Source: Arthrobacter jinronghuae (lineage in GTDB: Bacteria; Actinomycetota; Actinomycetes; Actinomycetales; Micrococcaceae). Taken from it: a stretch of 64,000 bases of DNA. The stretch is from positions 434,001 through 498,000 of the forward strand of contig NZ_CP104263.1 in the NCBI RefSeq assembly GCF_025244825.1, read 5' to 3'. Both the position numbers and the translations under genes were made by a program. Positions 34,160-44,156 of this stretch are shown here, in pieces. The notes beneath the pieces were generated by a model, which saw only the letters and a list, made by a program, of their open reading frames with translations, was not told where the DNA came from and did not search any database. Position 1 is the stretch's first letter, and every line of letters starts with the position of its first letter.

Positions 34160-35164
34160 ATGGCCAACAATGGACGTCCCGGCGCAATGCGCAAAGCCAA
34201 GAAGGGCCCCAGCGGCGGTACCGGCGGGCTCGGCCGCAAGGCCCTCGAGGGCAAGGGCCCCACACCCAAGGCTGAAGAGCGCCCGTACCACAAGGCGTTC
34301 AAGAACAAGCAGCTCGCTGAGCGGTCCGCCGCCAAGCGTGGCGACGCCAAGCGCGGCGATGCCCGCGCCGGCGGCCGCAGCGGCACCAACGTCCGCGGCA
34401 AGGTGGCTGAGGAAGTTGTCACCGGCCGCAACTCCGTAGTGGAAGCGCTGCGCGCCGGCATTCCGGCCAAGGCCCTGCACGTTGCCGTCCGTATCGACAT
34501 GGATGACCGGGTCCGGGAATCCCTGAAGATGGCGGCCGAGCGCGGCCTGCCGGTGATGGAAACGCACAAGCCCGAGCTGGACCGCATGACCAACGAGGCT
34601 GTGCACCAGGGCCTCGTCCTGCAGATCCCGCCGTATGAGTACGCGGACCCCACCGACCTTGCCTCCGAGACCCTTGAGGCCTGGAAGAAGGGCCACATCC
34701 GCAACGCGCCGCTCTTCGTCGCCCTCGACGGCATCACCGATCCGCGTAACCTGGGCGCGATCATCCGGTCTGCCTCGGCCTTCAGCGCACACGGCGTCGT
34801 CGTTCCGGAACGCCGGGCCGTGGGTGTCACTGCCTCGGCATGGAAGACCAGCGCCGGCGCTGCCGTCCGCGTCCCCGTGGCACGGGCCGGCAACCTGAAC
34901 AACACCCTCAAGACGTTCAAGAAGATGGGCATTTTCGTCCTGGGCCTGGACGGCGACGGCGATGTATCGCTTCCCTCCATAGTGCTGGCCAAGGAACCGA
35001 TCTGCATCGTGGTGGGCTCCGAGGGCAAGGGCCTGTCCCGCCTGGTCCGGGAGAACTGCGACCAGATTGTCTCCATCCCCATCGACTCCGCCATGGAGTC
35101 ACTCAACGCTTCCATGGCCGTCGGCATCACCCTGTACGAAATCTCCCGGCAGCGCTCCTCCTAA
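34160..35164 (+). CDS. rlmB: SpoU/TrmH-family rRNA 2'-O-methyltransferase (RlmB-like)
   Basis: The protein methylates a ribose 2'-OH in 23S rRNA (G2251 for RlmB). The 334-residue product has a Lys/Arg-rich disordered N-terminus of about 85 residues, an L30e-like substrate domain (VTGRNSVVEALRAGIPAKAL, then NEAVHQGLVLQIPP), and a SPOUT knot with DGITDPRNLGAIIRSASAF, VVGSEGKGLSRLVRENCD and SIPIDSAMESLNASMAVGI. These three motifs define the SpoU class. Start ATG 34160 has AAAGGTG 8 bases upstream. The gene order after cysS is standard for Actinobacteria. Confidence 0.93.
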   Translation: MANNGRPGAMRKAKKGPSGGTGGLGRKALEGKGPTPKAEERPYHKAFKNKQLAERSAAKRGDAKRGDARAGGRSGTNVRGKVAEEVVTGRNSVVEALRAGIPAKALHVAVRIDMDDRVRESLKMAAERGLPVMETHKPELDRMTNEAVHQGLVLQIPPYEYADPTDLASETLEAWKKGHIRNAPLFVALDGITDPRNLGAIIRSASAFSAHGVVVPERRAVGVTASAWKTSAGAAVRVPVARAGNLNNTLKTFKKMGIFVLGLDGDGDVSLPSIVLAKEPICIVVGSEGKGLSRLVRENCDQIVSIPIDSAMESLNASMAVGITLYEISRQRSS

Positions 35165-35198
35165 TCCGGGCCGGGGCCACCGGCAGCAAAGGGCGTAC

Positions 35199-37334
35199 AT
35201 GGCACACGTGATTGGAACCGCCGCTGGCAGCGTCTCGAAGCGGGACTCGCGGCCCTTGCCGCTAGGTGTCAGGCACACCGTTTCAGGTGTGCCTGACGTC
35301 CCTGGTGCCGTCAACGTGTCCGTTTACGCCCCGGGCCTGCCCGCCGTCGATGTGTACTACGAGACGGCTCCCGGTAACTGGTCGATGGCTCCGCTGACGG
35401 ACACTGTCCTCGGGATCCACCACTGCCGGGTGTTCGGCCTGCGGCCCGGGAACCGCTACGGCTTCTGGCCGCGGAGCCGTCCCCTTCCAGCAGAGCCGGG
35501 CAGCTTCCAGCTGCTGCTGGACCCCTACGGGTGCGGCATCGAGGCGGAACCGGCGCAGGGGAGTCAGATCTATTATTCGGTCTACACGGCCGGGGGCTTT
35601 GACTGGGGCAACGTCCGCCGTCCGCATACCCCTTGGCGGGACACCGTCATCTATGAAGCCCATGTGCGGGGCCAGACCATGCTGCATCCCGGGATTCCCG
35701 AAGAGCTCCGGGGAACCTACGCCGGCATGGGGCATCCGGTGATGGTCCAGTACCTTCAGGACCTTGGCATCACTGCGGTGGAACTGCTGCCGGTGCATTT
35801 CCATGCCGATGAGCTGCACCTGCAGGAACTGGGGCTGGCAAATTACTGGGGTTACAACACCCTCGGGTTCTTCGCCCCGCATGATGCCTACGCCACCCTT
35901 GCTGCCCGCGAAGCCGGCGCCCAGGCAGTGCAGGATGAACTCAAGGGCATGGTGAAGTCCCTTCACGAGGCCGGCATCGAAGTCCTGCTGGACGTGGTGT
36001 ACAACCACACGGCCGAGGGCAAGGCCGACCACCCCGCGCTGAGCTGGCGCGGACTGGGAGATGAAACGTATTACCGGCACGGTCCGGACGGCACGTACGT
36101 GGACACCACCGGCTGCGGGAACACGCTGGACTTCAGCGAACCCCGGATTATCCAGATGGCCCTGGACTCGCTGCGCTATTGGGTGCAGGAGTACCACGTG
36201 GACGGTTTCCGCTTCGACCTGGCACCCACGCTCTGCCGTGACGCAGACGGCCGGTTCGATCCGAGGCACCCGTTCCTCGTAGCAGTAGCTGCCGACTCCG
36301 TCCTTCAAGACGTAAAACTGATCTCCGAGCCGTGGGACGTGGGCCCGGGCGGCTGGCAGACCGGCCGGTTCCCGCAGGGCTGGGCCGATTGGAACGACCA
36401 CTTCCGCGACATTGTCCGGGACTTTTGGCTTCGTGGCCAGGCGGACGTTGCCGCGGGGCGGGAAGGAGGCTCCCTGGCTCGGCTGGCAGGGGCATTGGCC
36501 GGTTCCGCCGAACTGTTCGTTGAGTCCGGCCGGACACCGCTGGCCTCGATCAACTTCATCACGGCCCATGACGGGTTCACCCTCTCCGACCTGACCATGT
36601 TCGAGCGTAAGCACAACGAAGCCAATGGCGAAGGAAACCGGGACGGCACGGGAGAAAACCGCAGCTACAACCACGGCATCGAGGGGCCCACGGACGATGA
36701 GCGGATCAACGCTGCCCGGAGCCTGACTGCCCGGAACCTGATGGCCACGCTCACCATGTCCCTGGGTGTGCCCATGCTCACGGCCGGAGACGAGATCGGT
36801 CGGAGCCAACGCGGAAACAACAATGCGTACTGCCAGGACAACGAACTCTCCTGGCTGAACTGGGACCTCGACGACGCCGCCCGCCGGATGCTCTCGACCA
36901 CGCGTGAGCTGCTGCGCCTGCGCCGCGAATATCTTGCCAGCCAGCCCTACCGCTTCCCGGCCGACCGGCGGCAGTCCTTCCTGCTCTGGTTCGATTCGGA
37001 GGGCAAGCCCATGACACCGGAACAGTGGGGCGATCCCGCCACCCGGGTGGTGCAGGTCCTGATCGGCTCCGGAGACGGTTCCTTGAACGGGCTGATGGTC
37101 CTGAACGGCACACTGTCCGACGTCGACGTCCGCCTTCCGGACGCGCCGACCGTCCGCAGTGCCGCCTCCGAAACGGACAACGGTTTCGAGGACATTTCTG
37201 TCCCTGGTGAATCCTCCGGGTATGAACTCGTCTTCTCCACCGCTTCGGATCCGGGGGAGCACAGGGATCAAGTCCGTCCGGCGGGCACCACCGATCTCGT
37301 TCCTGCCAACTCAATCAGCCTCTACCGCGCCTAG
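35199..37334 (+). CDS. glgX: Glycogen debranching enzyme GlgX-like (GH13)
   Basis: The enzyme cleaves alpha-1,6 branches of limit dextrins. From ATG 35199 (AAAGGG 5 bases upstream) the product is 711 residues: an N-terminal CBM48 domain, then a GH13 barrel with ELLPVHFHADELHLQ, NYWGYNTLGFFAPHDAYA, DVVYNHTAEG, the catalytic Asp in VDGFRFDLAPTL, acid Glu in LISEPWDVGPGGWQ, and FITAHDGFTLSDL with the NEANGEGNRDG loop typical of GlgX. C-terminal beta domain completes it. A frame extending to 35067 overlaps rlmB and was rejected. Convergent to glgP. Confidence 0.92.
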   Translation: MAHVIGTAAGSVSKRDSRPLPLGVRHTVSGVPDVPGAVNVSVYAPGLPAVDVYYETAPGNWSMAPLTDTVLGIHHCRVFGLRPGNRYGFWPRSRPLPAEPGSFQLLLDPYGCGIEAEPAQGSQIYYSVYTAGGFDWGNVRRPHTPWRDTVIYEAHVRGQTMLHPGIPEELRGTYAGMGHPVMVQYLQDLGITAVELLPVHFHADELHLQELGLANYWGYNTLGFFAPHDAYATLAAREAGAQAVQDELKGMVKSLHEAGIEVLLDVVYNHTAEGKADHPALSWRGLGDETYYRHGPDGTYVDTTGCGNTLDFSEPRIIQMALDSLRYWVQEYHVDGFRFDLAPTLCRDADGRFDPRHPFLVAVAADSVLQDVKLISEPWDVGPGGWQTGRFPQGWADWNDHFRDIVRDFWLRGQADVAAGREGGSLARLAGALAGSAELFVESGRTPLASINFITAHDGFTLSDLTMFERKHNEANGEGNRDGTGENRSYNHGIEGPTDDERINAARSLTARNLMATLTMSLGVPMLTAGDEIGRSQRGNNNAYCQDNELSWLNWDLDDAARRMLSTTRELLRLRREYLASQPYRFPADRRQSFLLWFDSEGKPMTPEQWGDPATRVVQVLIGSGDGSLNGLMVLNGTLSDVDVRLPDAPTVRSAASETDNGFEDISVPGESSGYELVFSTASDPGEHRDQVRPAGTTDLVPANSISLYRA

Positions 37335-37460
37335 GGAACACCAGCTCCGACCCCGGGCCGGACGACCCTCGCGTCGGTGACGCGGGCACGCACCTGCGAT
37401 CCGCCGGACGGACGTTCCGGGTCAGGTGACAACGGCACCAACGCTCCGCCCGGCGCGGCA

Positions 37461-37516
37461 CCCAAGGCGCGGACACCGGCGCGGCCCCGGCACGGCCCCC
37501 AAGGCGCGGACACCGG
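37461..37516. repeat. Two copies of a 19-base direct repeat between glgX and glgP
   Basis: CCCAAGGCGCGGACACCGG occurs at 37461-37479 and 37498-37516 in the 207-base convergent gap. The surroundings are Pro/Ala-coding-like GC-rich sequence; no hairpin terminator was found. Confidence 0.7.
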
Positions 37517-37541
37517 AACGCCGAAACGGAAACCCTGCGCG

Positions 37542-40166
37542 CTACGCGTTAGCGACCAACCCCAACTCAGCCTTCGACGCCAGCCCGGAATGCGTCGGCA
37601 GCACCCGGACGGTGTAGCCGAACGGTCCGGCCTGCTCGATGCGGATGGTGCCCGTGAACAGATGGCGGCCCGACCCGAGGTCCTCCGTCGGCGCAAGCTC
37701 CTGGATGCGGTGCTCGCTGATCCGGTCGTTCTCGGTCACCATGCCGTACGCAGCTTCCACGCTGACGTCCTCCGGACGAAGGGAGCCGAGGGAAACATAG
37801 GCCTGTACCGTCAGGGTGTCGCCGATCTGCGGGTTTTCGCTGACGCCTACGGAATCCACGTTCTCCACCTGCACAGTGGACCACCCGTCACGTACCCGCG
37901 TGATCCACAGGGCGAGTTCCTTCGCAGCGGTATACCCGTCCGCCGTCATGAACCGTCCGGACGAACTGGCGGGCCGGTACAGCCGGTTGACGTAGTCCTT
38001 GAGCATCCTTGAGGCGGAAACATTCGGCCCCAGGTCCGCGAGGGTGTGCTTGACCATTTCCAGCCACTCGTGCGGCAGCGAATCCGTAGGCGGATCCGAG
38101 GGTCCGGCCGCCCCGGCAGCGGCCGGCGGCTCCGTTCCGTAGAACATGGGTCCCACTGAGTTCTCGAGCAGGTCATAAAGCGCGGCTGCTTCAATGTCGT
38201 CCCGCTGGTCCGCGGTGTAGACCTCACGGGTTCGCGTTCCCTTGCTGGGATTGGCGGAGGGGATGGCCCAACCGTTGTTGCCGTCGAACATCTCGTCCCA
38301 CCATCCGTCGAGGATGGAGAGGTTCAGGCCGCCGTTGATGGCGGACTTCATGCCGGAGGTGCCGGAGGCTTCCAGCGGGCGCAGCGGATTGTTCAGCCAC
38401 ACGTCGCACCCGGGGAACAGGGTCTGGGCCATCGCAATGTCGTAGTTGGGCAGGAAAACAATCCGGTGCCGGACTTCAGGGTCGTCGGTGAACCGCACCA
38501 GGTCCTGGATCATTTTCTTGCCCTGTTCATCGGCAGGGTGGGACTTGCCGGCCACCACTACCTGGATGGGGTGCGTGGGATGCAGCAGCAGTGCCTTGAG
38601 CCGGTCCGGGTCCCGCAGCATCAGGGTCAGACGCTTATAGGTGGGCACCCGGCGGGCAAAGCCAATGGTCAGCACGTCCGGGTCCAGCACGTTCTGCGTC
38701 CAGGCCAGCTCCGCATCAGAGGCACCGCGCCGTCGCCAGGCACGTTTGACGCGGCGCCGGACATCGTGGACCAGGTTGCTGCGCAGCTTCCGCCGCAGGT
38801 CCCACAGGTCTTTGTCGTCAAGCTCGTAGGCCCTGCCCCAGTCGCGGTCATGCACGGTGGCGACGCCGAACTTCTCGCTGGCGAGCGCCGTAACCTCCGG
38901 GTCGATCCAAGTGGGGACGTGCACGCCGTTAGTCACCGAAGTGATGGGCACTTCGGATACATCAAAGCCCGGCCACAGGCCGGAGAACATTTCCCGGGAA
39001 ACTTCGCCGTGCAGCTTGGCCACGCCGTTGGCCCGCTGGGCCAGCCGCAGGCCCATGACTGCCATGTTGAATTTGGCCGGGTCTCCGCCCTCGTAGTTTT
39101 CCGCTCCCAGGGCCAGGATCTTGTCGGTAGGAACCGACTGTGCCAGGCCCGCGGTGAAGAAGTGGCGGATCTGGGTTTGCTCGAACCGGTCGATGCCGGC
39201 CGGGACCGGGGTGTGAGTGGTGAACACCGTGGATGCGCGGGAAACGGTCAGCGCTTCCTCCCACGTCATGCCCTGGTCCATCAGTTCACGGATGCGCTCT
39301 ATGCCCAGGAAGCCGGCATGGCCTTCGTTGCTGTGGAAGACCTCTGCGGGAGGGGCGCCGGTAAGCCGCTGGTGTACCCGCAGGGCCTTCACGCCGCCCA
39401 TTCCCAGCAGCAGTTCCTGCTGCAGCCGGTGGTCTCCGCCTCCGCCGTACAGGCGGTCCGTGATGCCGCGGGCGGCGTCGTCGTTCCCTATGACGTCCGA
39501 GTCCAGCAGCAGCAGGGGTACGCGCCCGACGTCGGCGCGCCAGATATGTGCCGAAAGCTGGCGGTTGTCCGGCAACGGCAGGGTGATTTTCGCCGGGGTG
39601 CCGTCTTCCTCGCGCAGCAGGGTCAACGGCAGGGCGTTGGGGTCCAGCACGGGATAGGTCTCCAGCTGCCAGCCGTCCCGGGAAAGGGCCTGCTTGAAAT
39701 ACCCGGCCTTGTAGAGCAGCCCCACCGCAACCAGGGGCACTCCGAGATCGGAGGCGGCCTTCAAATGGTCGCCGGCCAGGATTCCCAGGCCGCCGGAGTA
39801 CTGGGGTAGTACGGCGCTGATGCCGTACTCGGGGGAGAAGTACGCAATCGACGCCGGGGCGTCGTCGCCCAGGCCCTGGTACCAGCGGGGTTCATTGAGG
39901 TACCTGTCCAGGTCAGCGCCGAGGTCCGCGATTACAGAGACCAGATGCTCATCCTGCGCGATGCGCTCGAGCTTGTCCCGGCTCACGGTCCCGAGCAGCT
40001 TCACGGGGTCTTCGCCGCTGGAGCGCCAGGCGGCGGGGTCGATGCTTTCAAACAACTTGAGAGTCGGCTGGTGCCAGGACCACCGAAGGTTCGAGGCCAG
40101 CCGGCCCAAGGGGGCGATGCTGGACGGCAGGACGGTTCGGACGGTAAATCTGCGTATTGCCTTCAC
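37542..40166 (-). CDS. glgP: Alpha-glucan phosphorylase GlgP
   Basis: GlgP removes glucose-1-phosphate from glucan ends. The 874-residue product has an N-terminal domain seen in this bacterial family, SPEYGISAVLPQYSGGLGIL near the start, HSNEGHAGFLGIERI, TTHTPVPAGIDRFE, and the PLP-lysine region EASGTSGMKSAINGG. A C-terminal beta-rich domain of about 150 residues follows. GTG 40166 (MKAIRRFTV) is chosen since it lies 7 bases after a TAGCGT element; GTG 40175 is an alternative. It runs divergently from glgE and convergently to glgX. Confidence 0.93.
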   Translation of the reverse strand: MKAIRRFTVRTVLPSSIAPLGRLASNLRWSWHQPTLKLFESIDPAAWRSSGEDPVKLLGTVSRDKLERIAQDEHLVSVIADLGADLDRYLNEPRWYQGLGDDAPASIAYFSPEYGISAVLPQYSGGLGILAGDHLKAASDLGVPLVAVGLLYKAGYFKQALSRDGWQLETYPVLDPNALPLTLLREEDGTPAKITLPLPDNRQLSAHIWRADVGRVPLLLLDSDVIGNDDAARGITDRLYGGGGDHRLQQELLLGMGGVKALRVHQRLTGAPPAEVFHSNEGHAGFLGIERIRELMDQGMTWEEALTVSRASTVFTTHTPVPAGIDRFEQTQIRHFFTAGLAQSVPTDKILALGAENYEGGDPAKFNMAVMGLRLAQRANGVAKLHGEVSREMFSGLWPGFDVSEVPITSVTNGVHVPTWIDPEVTALASEKFGVATVHDRDWGRAYELDDKDLWDLRRKLRSNLVHDVRRRVKRAWRRRGASDAELAWTQNVLDPDVLTIGFARRVPTYKRLTLMLRDPDRLKALLLHPTHPIQVVVAGKSHPADEQGKKMIQDLVRFTDDPEVRHRIVFLPNYDIAMAQTLFPGCDVWLNNPLRPLEASGTSGMKSAINGGLNLSILDGWWDEMFDGNNGWAIPSANPSKGTRTREVYTADQRDDIEAAALYDLLENSVGPMFYGTEPPAAAGAAGPSDPPTDSLPHEWLEMVKHTLADLGPNVSASRMLKDYVNRLYRPASSSGRFMTADGYTAAKELALWITRVRDGWSTVQVENVDSVGVSENPQIGDTLTVQAYVSLGSLRPEDVSVEAAYGMVTENDRISEHRIQELAPTEDLGSGRHLFTGTIRIEQAGPFGYTVRVLPTHSGLASKAELGLVANA

Positions 40167-40173
40167 CCCGGTC

Positions 40174-40179
40174 ACGCTA
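40174..40179 (-). promoter_or_regulatory. -10 element (TAGCGT) of glgP
   Basis: On the minus strand TAGCGT ends 7 bases before GTG 40166. It overlaps the alternative GTG 40175, which argues against that start. Confidence 0.4.
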
Positions 40180-40322
40180 GCGCACTAACGCGGCGGGTAA
40201 CCGGAAATGACGAACAAATGTTCAGGTAAATACACGGCGGCTTGAAAACGCAGCCAAACCGTGGCCGACCTGCCGTGAATCCGTAAAAGTACGTTGCCTT
40301 AGCATTCTGCCCAAATTCTCGA

Positions 40323-40328
40323 TAACGT
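40323..40328 (+). promoter_or_regulatory. -10 element (TAACGT) of glgE
   Basis: TAACGT ends 7 bases before GTG 40336. Confidence 0.4.
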
Positions 40329-40335
40329 CTAGTCT

Positions 40336-42387
40336 GTGAGCACATCCAGCGCGTTGACACCAGAAGACCTGCCCTCGAAGGATCTCCGGTTTGGCCGGAT
40401 TCCAATCACCAATGTGACCCCCGTAGTGGAGTACGGGAGATTCCCCGCCAAAGCCGTGCCAGGAGAGGACCTCGTCATCGGGGCCACCGTGTTCCGCGAG
40501 GGACATGACCTGGTAGGCGCCAGTGCCGTTCTTTATGACCCCGAGGGCACCGTCGTGACCCGCAGCCGGATGCATCCGGTGGGTCTGGGCCTTGACCGCT
40601 GGGAGGGCATGCTGCGTCCGGCCGGCACGGGCCACTGGAGCTTCGCCGTGGAGGGTTGGGCGGACGTCTACGCCACCTGGCACCACAACGCCGAGGTGAA
40701 AATCGCCGCCGGCGTCGACGTCGAACTGATGCTCACCGAAGGCCACCAACTGTTCGCCTCCGCTGCCGCCGAGCGCAGCGGCGCCGACGCCGACGTCTTC
40801 CGCGCTGCCGCGGCAGCGCTCGCAGATACCGGGCTGCCGGTCGAGGAACGCCTTGCCGCCGCCGGAACCGAAGCCGTCACCGCTATTCTCGACCGCGATC
40901 CGATCCGCGACCTGGTCACCAGCTCGGACCGCTTCCCCCTTCTGGTGGAGCGGGAGCTCGCCGGCCGCGGCGCCTGGTACGAATTCTTCCCCCGCTCGGA
41001 AGGCGCCCAGTGGGATCCGGCCACCCGCGAGTGGACCTCGGGGACGTTCCGCACCGCGGCACGCAGCCTGCAGCGCGTGGCGGATATGCAGTTCGACGTC
41101 ATTTACCTGCCTCCCATCCATCCCATCGGCACCACGCACCGCAAGGGGCCGAACAACACCCTGGTCGCCGGCCCGCAGGATCCCGGCTCGCCCTGGGCCA
41201 TCGGTGCCCCCGAGGGCGGCCACGACGCCATCCACCCCGATCTGGGGACGTTCGAGGATTTCGACGCGTTCGTGGGCAGCGCCCGGGAACTGGGCCTCGA
41301 GGTCGCCATCGACTTGGCGCTGCAGGCCTCCCCGGACCACCCCTGGGTGACCAGCCACCCGGAATGGTTCACCACCCGCGTGGACGGTTCGATTGCCTAC
41401 GCCGAAAACCCTCCGAAGAAGTACCAGGACATCTACCCCCTGAACTTCGACAATGACTACGAGGGCCTCTCGCAGGAGATCCTGCGCATCGTGCGGCTGT
41501 GGATCAGCCACGGCGTGCAGATCTTCCGGGTGGACAACCCTCACACCAAGCCGCTGCGGTTCTGGGAATGGCTGATCGGCACCGTGAACGCAGAGTACCC
41601 GGGCGTGATCTTCCTGGCCGAGGCATTCACCCGCCCGCCCATGATGCATGCACTGGCCAAGGCCGGGTTCCAGCAGTCCTACAGCTACTTCACCTGGCGG
41701 AACACCCGCGAGGAGATCGAGGAGTACTTCACCGAGGTGTCGCAGGAGTCTTCGGCCTTCTTCCGGCCCAACTTCTTCGTGAACACCCCGGACATCCTCA
41801 CCGAATTCCTGCAGTTCGGCGGACCTGGAGCCTTCAAGATCCGCGCCGTACTGGCTGCCACCGGCAGCCCGCTGTGGGGCGTCTACGCCGGCTACGAGCT
41901 GTTCGAGCACGTCGCCCGGCCCGGGGCCGAGGAGTACATCGACAACGAAAAGTTCGAGTACAAGCAGCGTGACTTCGCCGCGGCGGAAGCTGAAGGCCGC
42001 AGCCTCGCCCCGTACATCACCCGGCTGAACGAAATCCGCCGTACCCATCCCGCTTTGGGGGACCTCGAGAACCTCACGGTGCACTCCAGCACCGACGAGT
42101 GCACAGTGGTCTACTCCAAGCACAAAGAGACCCTTCCCGGCGATCCGTCCAGCCGGGACACACTCATTATTGTGGTTAACGTGGACCCCCACAGTGCCCG
42201 CGAATCCACCGTCACGCTCGACCTCGATGCGCTTCACCTCGCCCCGCAGGATCTGAACGAAGACGGCACCTTCTGGGTGGATGACCTGATCAGCGGCCAG
42301 AGCTGGCGCTGGGGAGCCCACAACTACGTCCGCCTGGACGCCCACTTTGAACCCGCGCACATCCTGTCAGTTCGGAGGAACTCCTAG
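40336..42387 (+). CDS. glgE: Alpha-1,4-glucan:maltose-1-phosphate maltosyltransferase GlgE
   Basis: GlgE extends alpha-glucan with maltose from maltose-1-phosphate. The 683-residue product has an N-terminal beta domain (about residues 20-110), a helical insert, and a GH13_3 barrel: FDVIYLPPIHPIG, HRKGPNN, the substrate loop YAENPPKKYQDIYPLNFDND, the catalytic Asp in IFRVDNPHTKPLRFW, the acid Glu in IFLAEAFTRPP. These agree with Mycobacterium/Streptomyces GlgE. The start is GTG 40336. The stop overlaps the treS GTG by one base. Confidence 0.97.
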   Translation: MSTSSALTPEDLPSKDLRFGRIPITNVTPVVEYGRFPAKAVPGEDLVIGATVFREGHDLVGASAVLYDPEGTVVTRSRMHPVGLGLDRWEGMLRPAGTGHWSFAVEGWADVYATWHHNAEVKIAAGVDVELMLTEGHQLFASAAAERSGADADVFRAAAAALADTGLPVEERLAAAGTEAVTAILDRDPIRDLVTSSDRFPLLVERELAGRGAWYEFFPRSEGAQWDPATREWTSGTFRTAARSLQRVADMQFDVIYLPPIHPIGTTHRKGPNNTLVAGPQDPGSPWAIGAPEGGHDAIHPDLGTFEDFDAFVGSARELGLEVAIDLALQASPDHPWVTSHPEWFTTRVDGSIAYAENPPKKYQDIYPLNFDNDYEGLSQEILRIVRLWISHGVQIFRVDNPHTKPLRFWEWLIGTVNAEYPGVIFLAEAFTRPPMMHALAKAGFQQSYSYFTWRNTREEIEEYFTEVSQESSAFFRPNFFVNTPDILTEFLQFGGPGAFKIRAVLAATGSPLWGVYAGYELFEHVARPGAEEYIDNEKFEYKQRDFAAAEAEGRSLAPYITRLNEIRRTHPALGDLENLTVHSSTDECTVVYSKHKETLPGDPSSRDTLIIVVNVDPHSARESTVTLDLDALHLAPQDLNEDGTFWVDDLISGQSWRWGAHNYVRLDAHFEPAHILSVRRNS

Positions 42388-44156
42388 TGCCCAACCCGTT
42401 TCAACTGCACGCACCCGGCTTGACCAATGATCCTCATTGGTACCGCAAGGCCGTTTTCTATGAGGTACTCGTCCGCGGCTTCGCGGACGCCAACGGGGAC
42501 GGATCAGGTGACTTCAGCGGCCTGATCGAAAAGCTGGACTATCTGCAGTGGCTGGGCATCGATTGCCTGTGGCTGCCGCCGTTCTTCAAGTCGCCGCTGC
42601 GCGACGGCGGCTATGACATCTCCGACTACTACGATGTCCTGGACGAATTCGGCACCATCAGCGACTTCAAGCGCCTGGTTGCAGAAGCACACGCCCGCGG
42701 CCTGCGCGTCATCATCGACCTTCCGCTGAACCACACCTCGGACAAGCACCCGTGGTTCGAGGAGTCCCGCAGCGATCCGGACGGCCCGTACGGGGACTTC
42801 TACGTCTGGTCCGACACCGACCAGAAGTACGAAGACGCCCGGATCATCTTCGTGGACACCGAGGAATCGAACTGGACCTTCGACCCGGTCCGCCGCCAGT
42901 TCTTCTGGCACCGGTTCTTCAGCCACCAGCCCGACCTGAACTTCGAGAACCCCAAGGTCATCGAGGCGATTTTCGACGTCGTCCGCTTCTGGCTGGACCA
43001 GGGCATCGACGGATTCCGGGCCGACGCCATCCCGTACCTCTTCGAAGAGGACGGCACCAACTGCGAAAACCTCCCGGCCACGCACCGGTTCCTCAAGGAC
43101 CTGCGCACCATGGTCGACGAGAACTACCCGGGCCGCGTGATCATCGCCGAGGCAAACCAGATGCCGCACGAAGTGGTGGAGTACTTCGGTGACGAAACCG
43201 GCGACGAATGCCACATGTGCTTCCACTTCCCGATCATGCCGCGCCTGTTCTACGCGCTGCGGGACCAGAAGGCCGCACCGATCATCCAGACCATGGAAGA
43301 GACTCCGGAGATTCCGGCCGGCGCCCAGTGGGGAACCTTCCTGCGCAACCATGACGAGCTGACGCTGGAAATGGTTACCAACGAGGAGCGCCAGGCGATG
43401 CTCGGCTGGTATGCCCCGGATTCCCGCATGCGGGCCAACATCGGCATCCGACGCCGGCTGGCTCCGCTGTTGGACAATTCCCGCTCGGAGATCGAGCTGA
43501 TCCATGCGATGCTGCTGGCCCTGCCGGGCAGCCCGTTCCTGTACTACGGCGACGAGCTGGGCATGGGGGACAACATCTGGCTGGAAGACCGCGATTCCTC
43601 CCGCACTCCCATGCAGTGGAACCCGGACCGCAACGCCGGATTCTCCACCGCCGATCCCGGCAAGCTGTACCTGCCGGTGGTGCAGTCGCTGGTTTACCAC
43701 TACAACCACGTGAACGTGGAAGCGCAGCTGGCCAGCTCGAGTTCGCTGCTGCACTGGATCCGGCAGATGATCATGGTCCGCCGCGCCCACCCGGCCTTCG
43801 GACTGGGTTCCTACCGCAACGTGCCGACCGACGCCGAAGCAGCCCTGGCCTTCGTGCGCGAACTGCCGGACAACAACCCGGAGGGTGAGGTGGGTGAGAC
43901 AGTGCTGTGTATCTTCAACCTCTCGCAGCACCCCATTTCCGCGTCGATGAAGCTGCCGGAGTTCGCCAACCGCGGACTGCGGGATGCCTTCGGCGGCACG
44001 CTCTTCCCCACCATTGGAGAAGACGGTGCCCTGACGCTGACGCTGGGCAGCCACGACTTCTACTGGCTGCGCCTGCGGTCGGTGAAGTCTGACACTTCGT
44101 CGCCGCAGACCGAAGCCATTCCCATGATTCCGATTTCGGAGGCAGCACGGAGATGA
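42387..44156 (+). CDS. treS: Trehalose synthase / maltose alpha-D-glucosyltransferase TreS
   Basis: TreS interconverts trehalose and maltose. The 589-residue GH13 product has [37 protein letters not shown], the catalytic Asp in [19 protein letters not shown], Glu in [10 protein letters not shown], and [13 protein letters not shown]. Length is near the usual 570-600. GTG 42387 overlaps the glgE stop. The 3' end overlaps the maltokinase start by 4 bases, giving a coupled order glgE-treS-mak-glgB. Confidence 0.96.
   Translation: MPNPFQLHAPGLTNDPHWYRKAVFYEVLVRGFADANGDGSGDFSGLIEKLDYLQWLGIDCLWLPPFFKSPLRDGGYDISDYYDVLDEFGTISDFKRLVAEAHARGLRVIIDLPLNHTSDKHPWFEESRSDPDGPYGDFYVWSDTDQKYEDARIIFVDTEESNWTFDPVRRQFFWHRFFSHQPDLNFENPKVIEAIFDVVRFWLDQGIDGFRADAIPYLFEEDGTNCENLPATHRFLKDLRTMVDENYPGRVIIAEANQMPHEVVEYFGDETGDECHMCFHFPIMPRLFYALRDQKAAPIIQTMEETPEIPAGAQWGTFLRNHDELTLEMVTNEERQAMLGWYAPDSRMRANIGIRRRLAPLLDNSRSEIELIHAMLLALPGSPFLYYGDELGMGDNIWLEDRDSSRTPMQWNPDRNAGFSTADPGKLYLPVVQSLVYHYNHVNVEAQLASSSSLLHWIRQMIMVRRAHPAFGLGSYRNVPTDAEAALAFVRELPDNNPEGEVGETVLCIFNLSQHPISASMKLPEFANRGLRDAFGGTLFPTIGEDGALTLTLGSHDFYWLRLRSVKSDTSSPQTEAIPMIPISEAARR

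Noticed and set aside
35283..37271. A 662-codon minus-strand frame opposite glgX
   Set aside because: Shadow frame with no recognisable domain.
40222..42360. A 712-codon minus-strand frame opposite glgE
   Set aside because: Shadow frame; composition is Gly/Val/Arg-rich and lacks motifs, while glgE is unambiguous.
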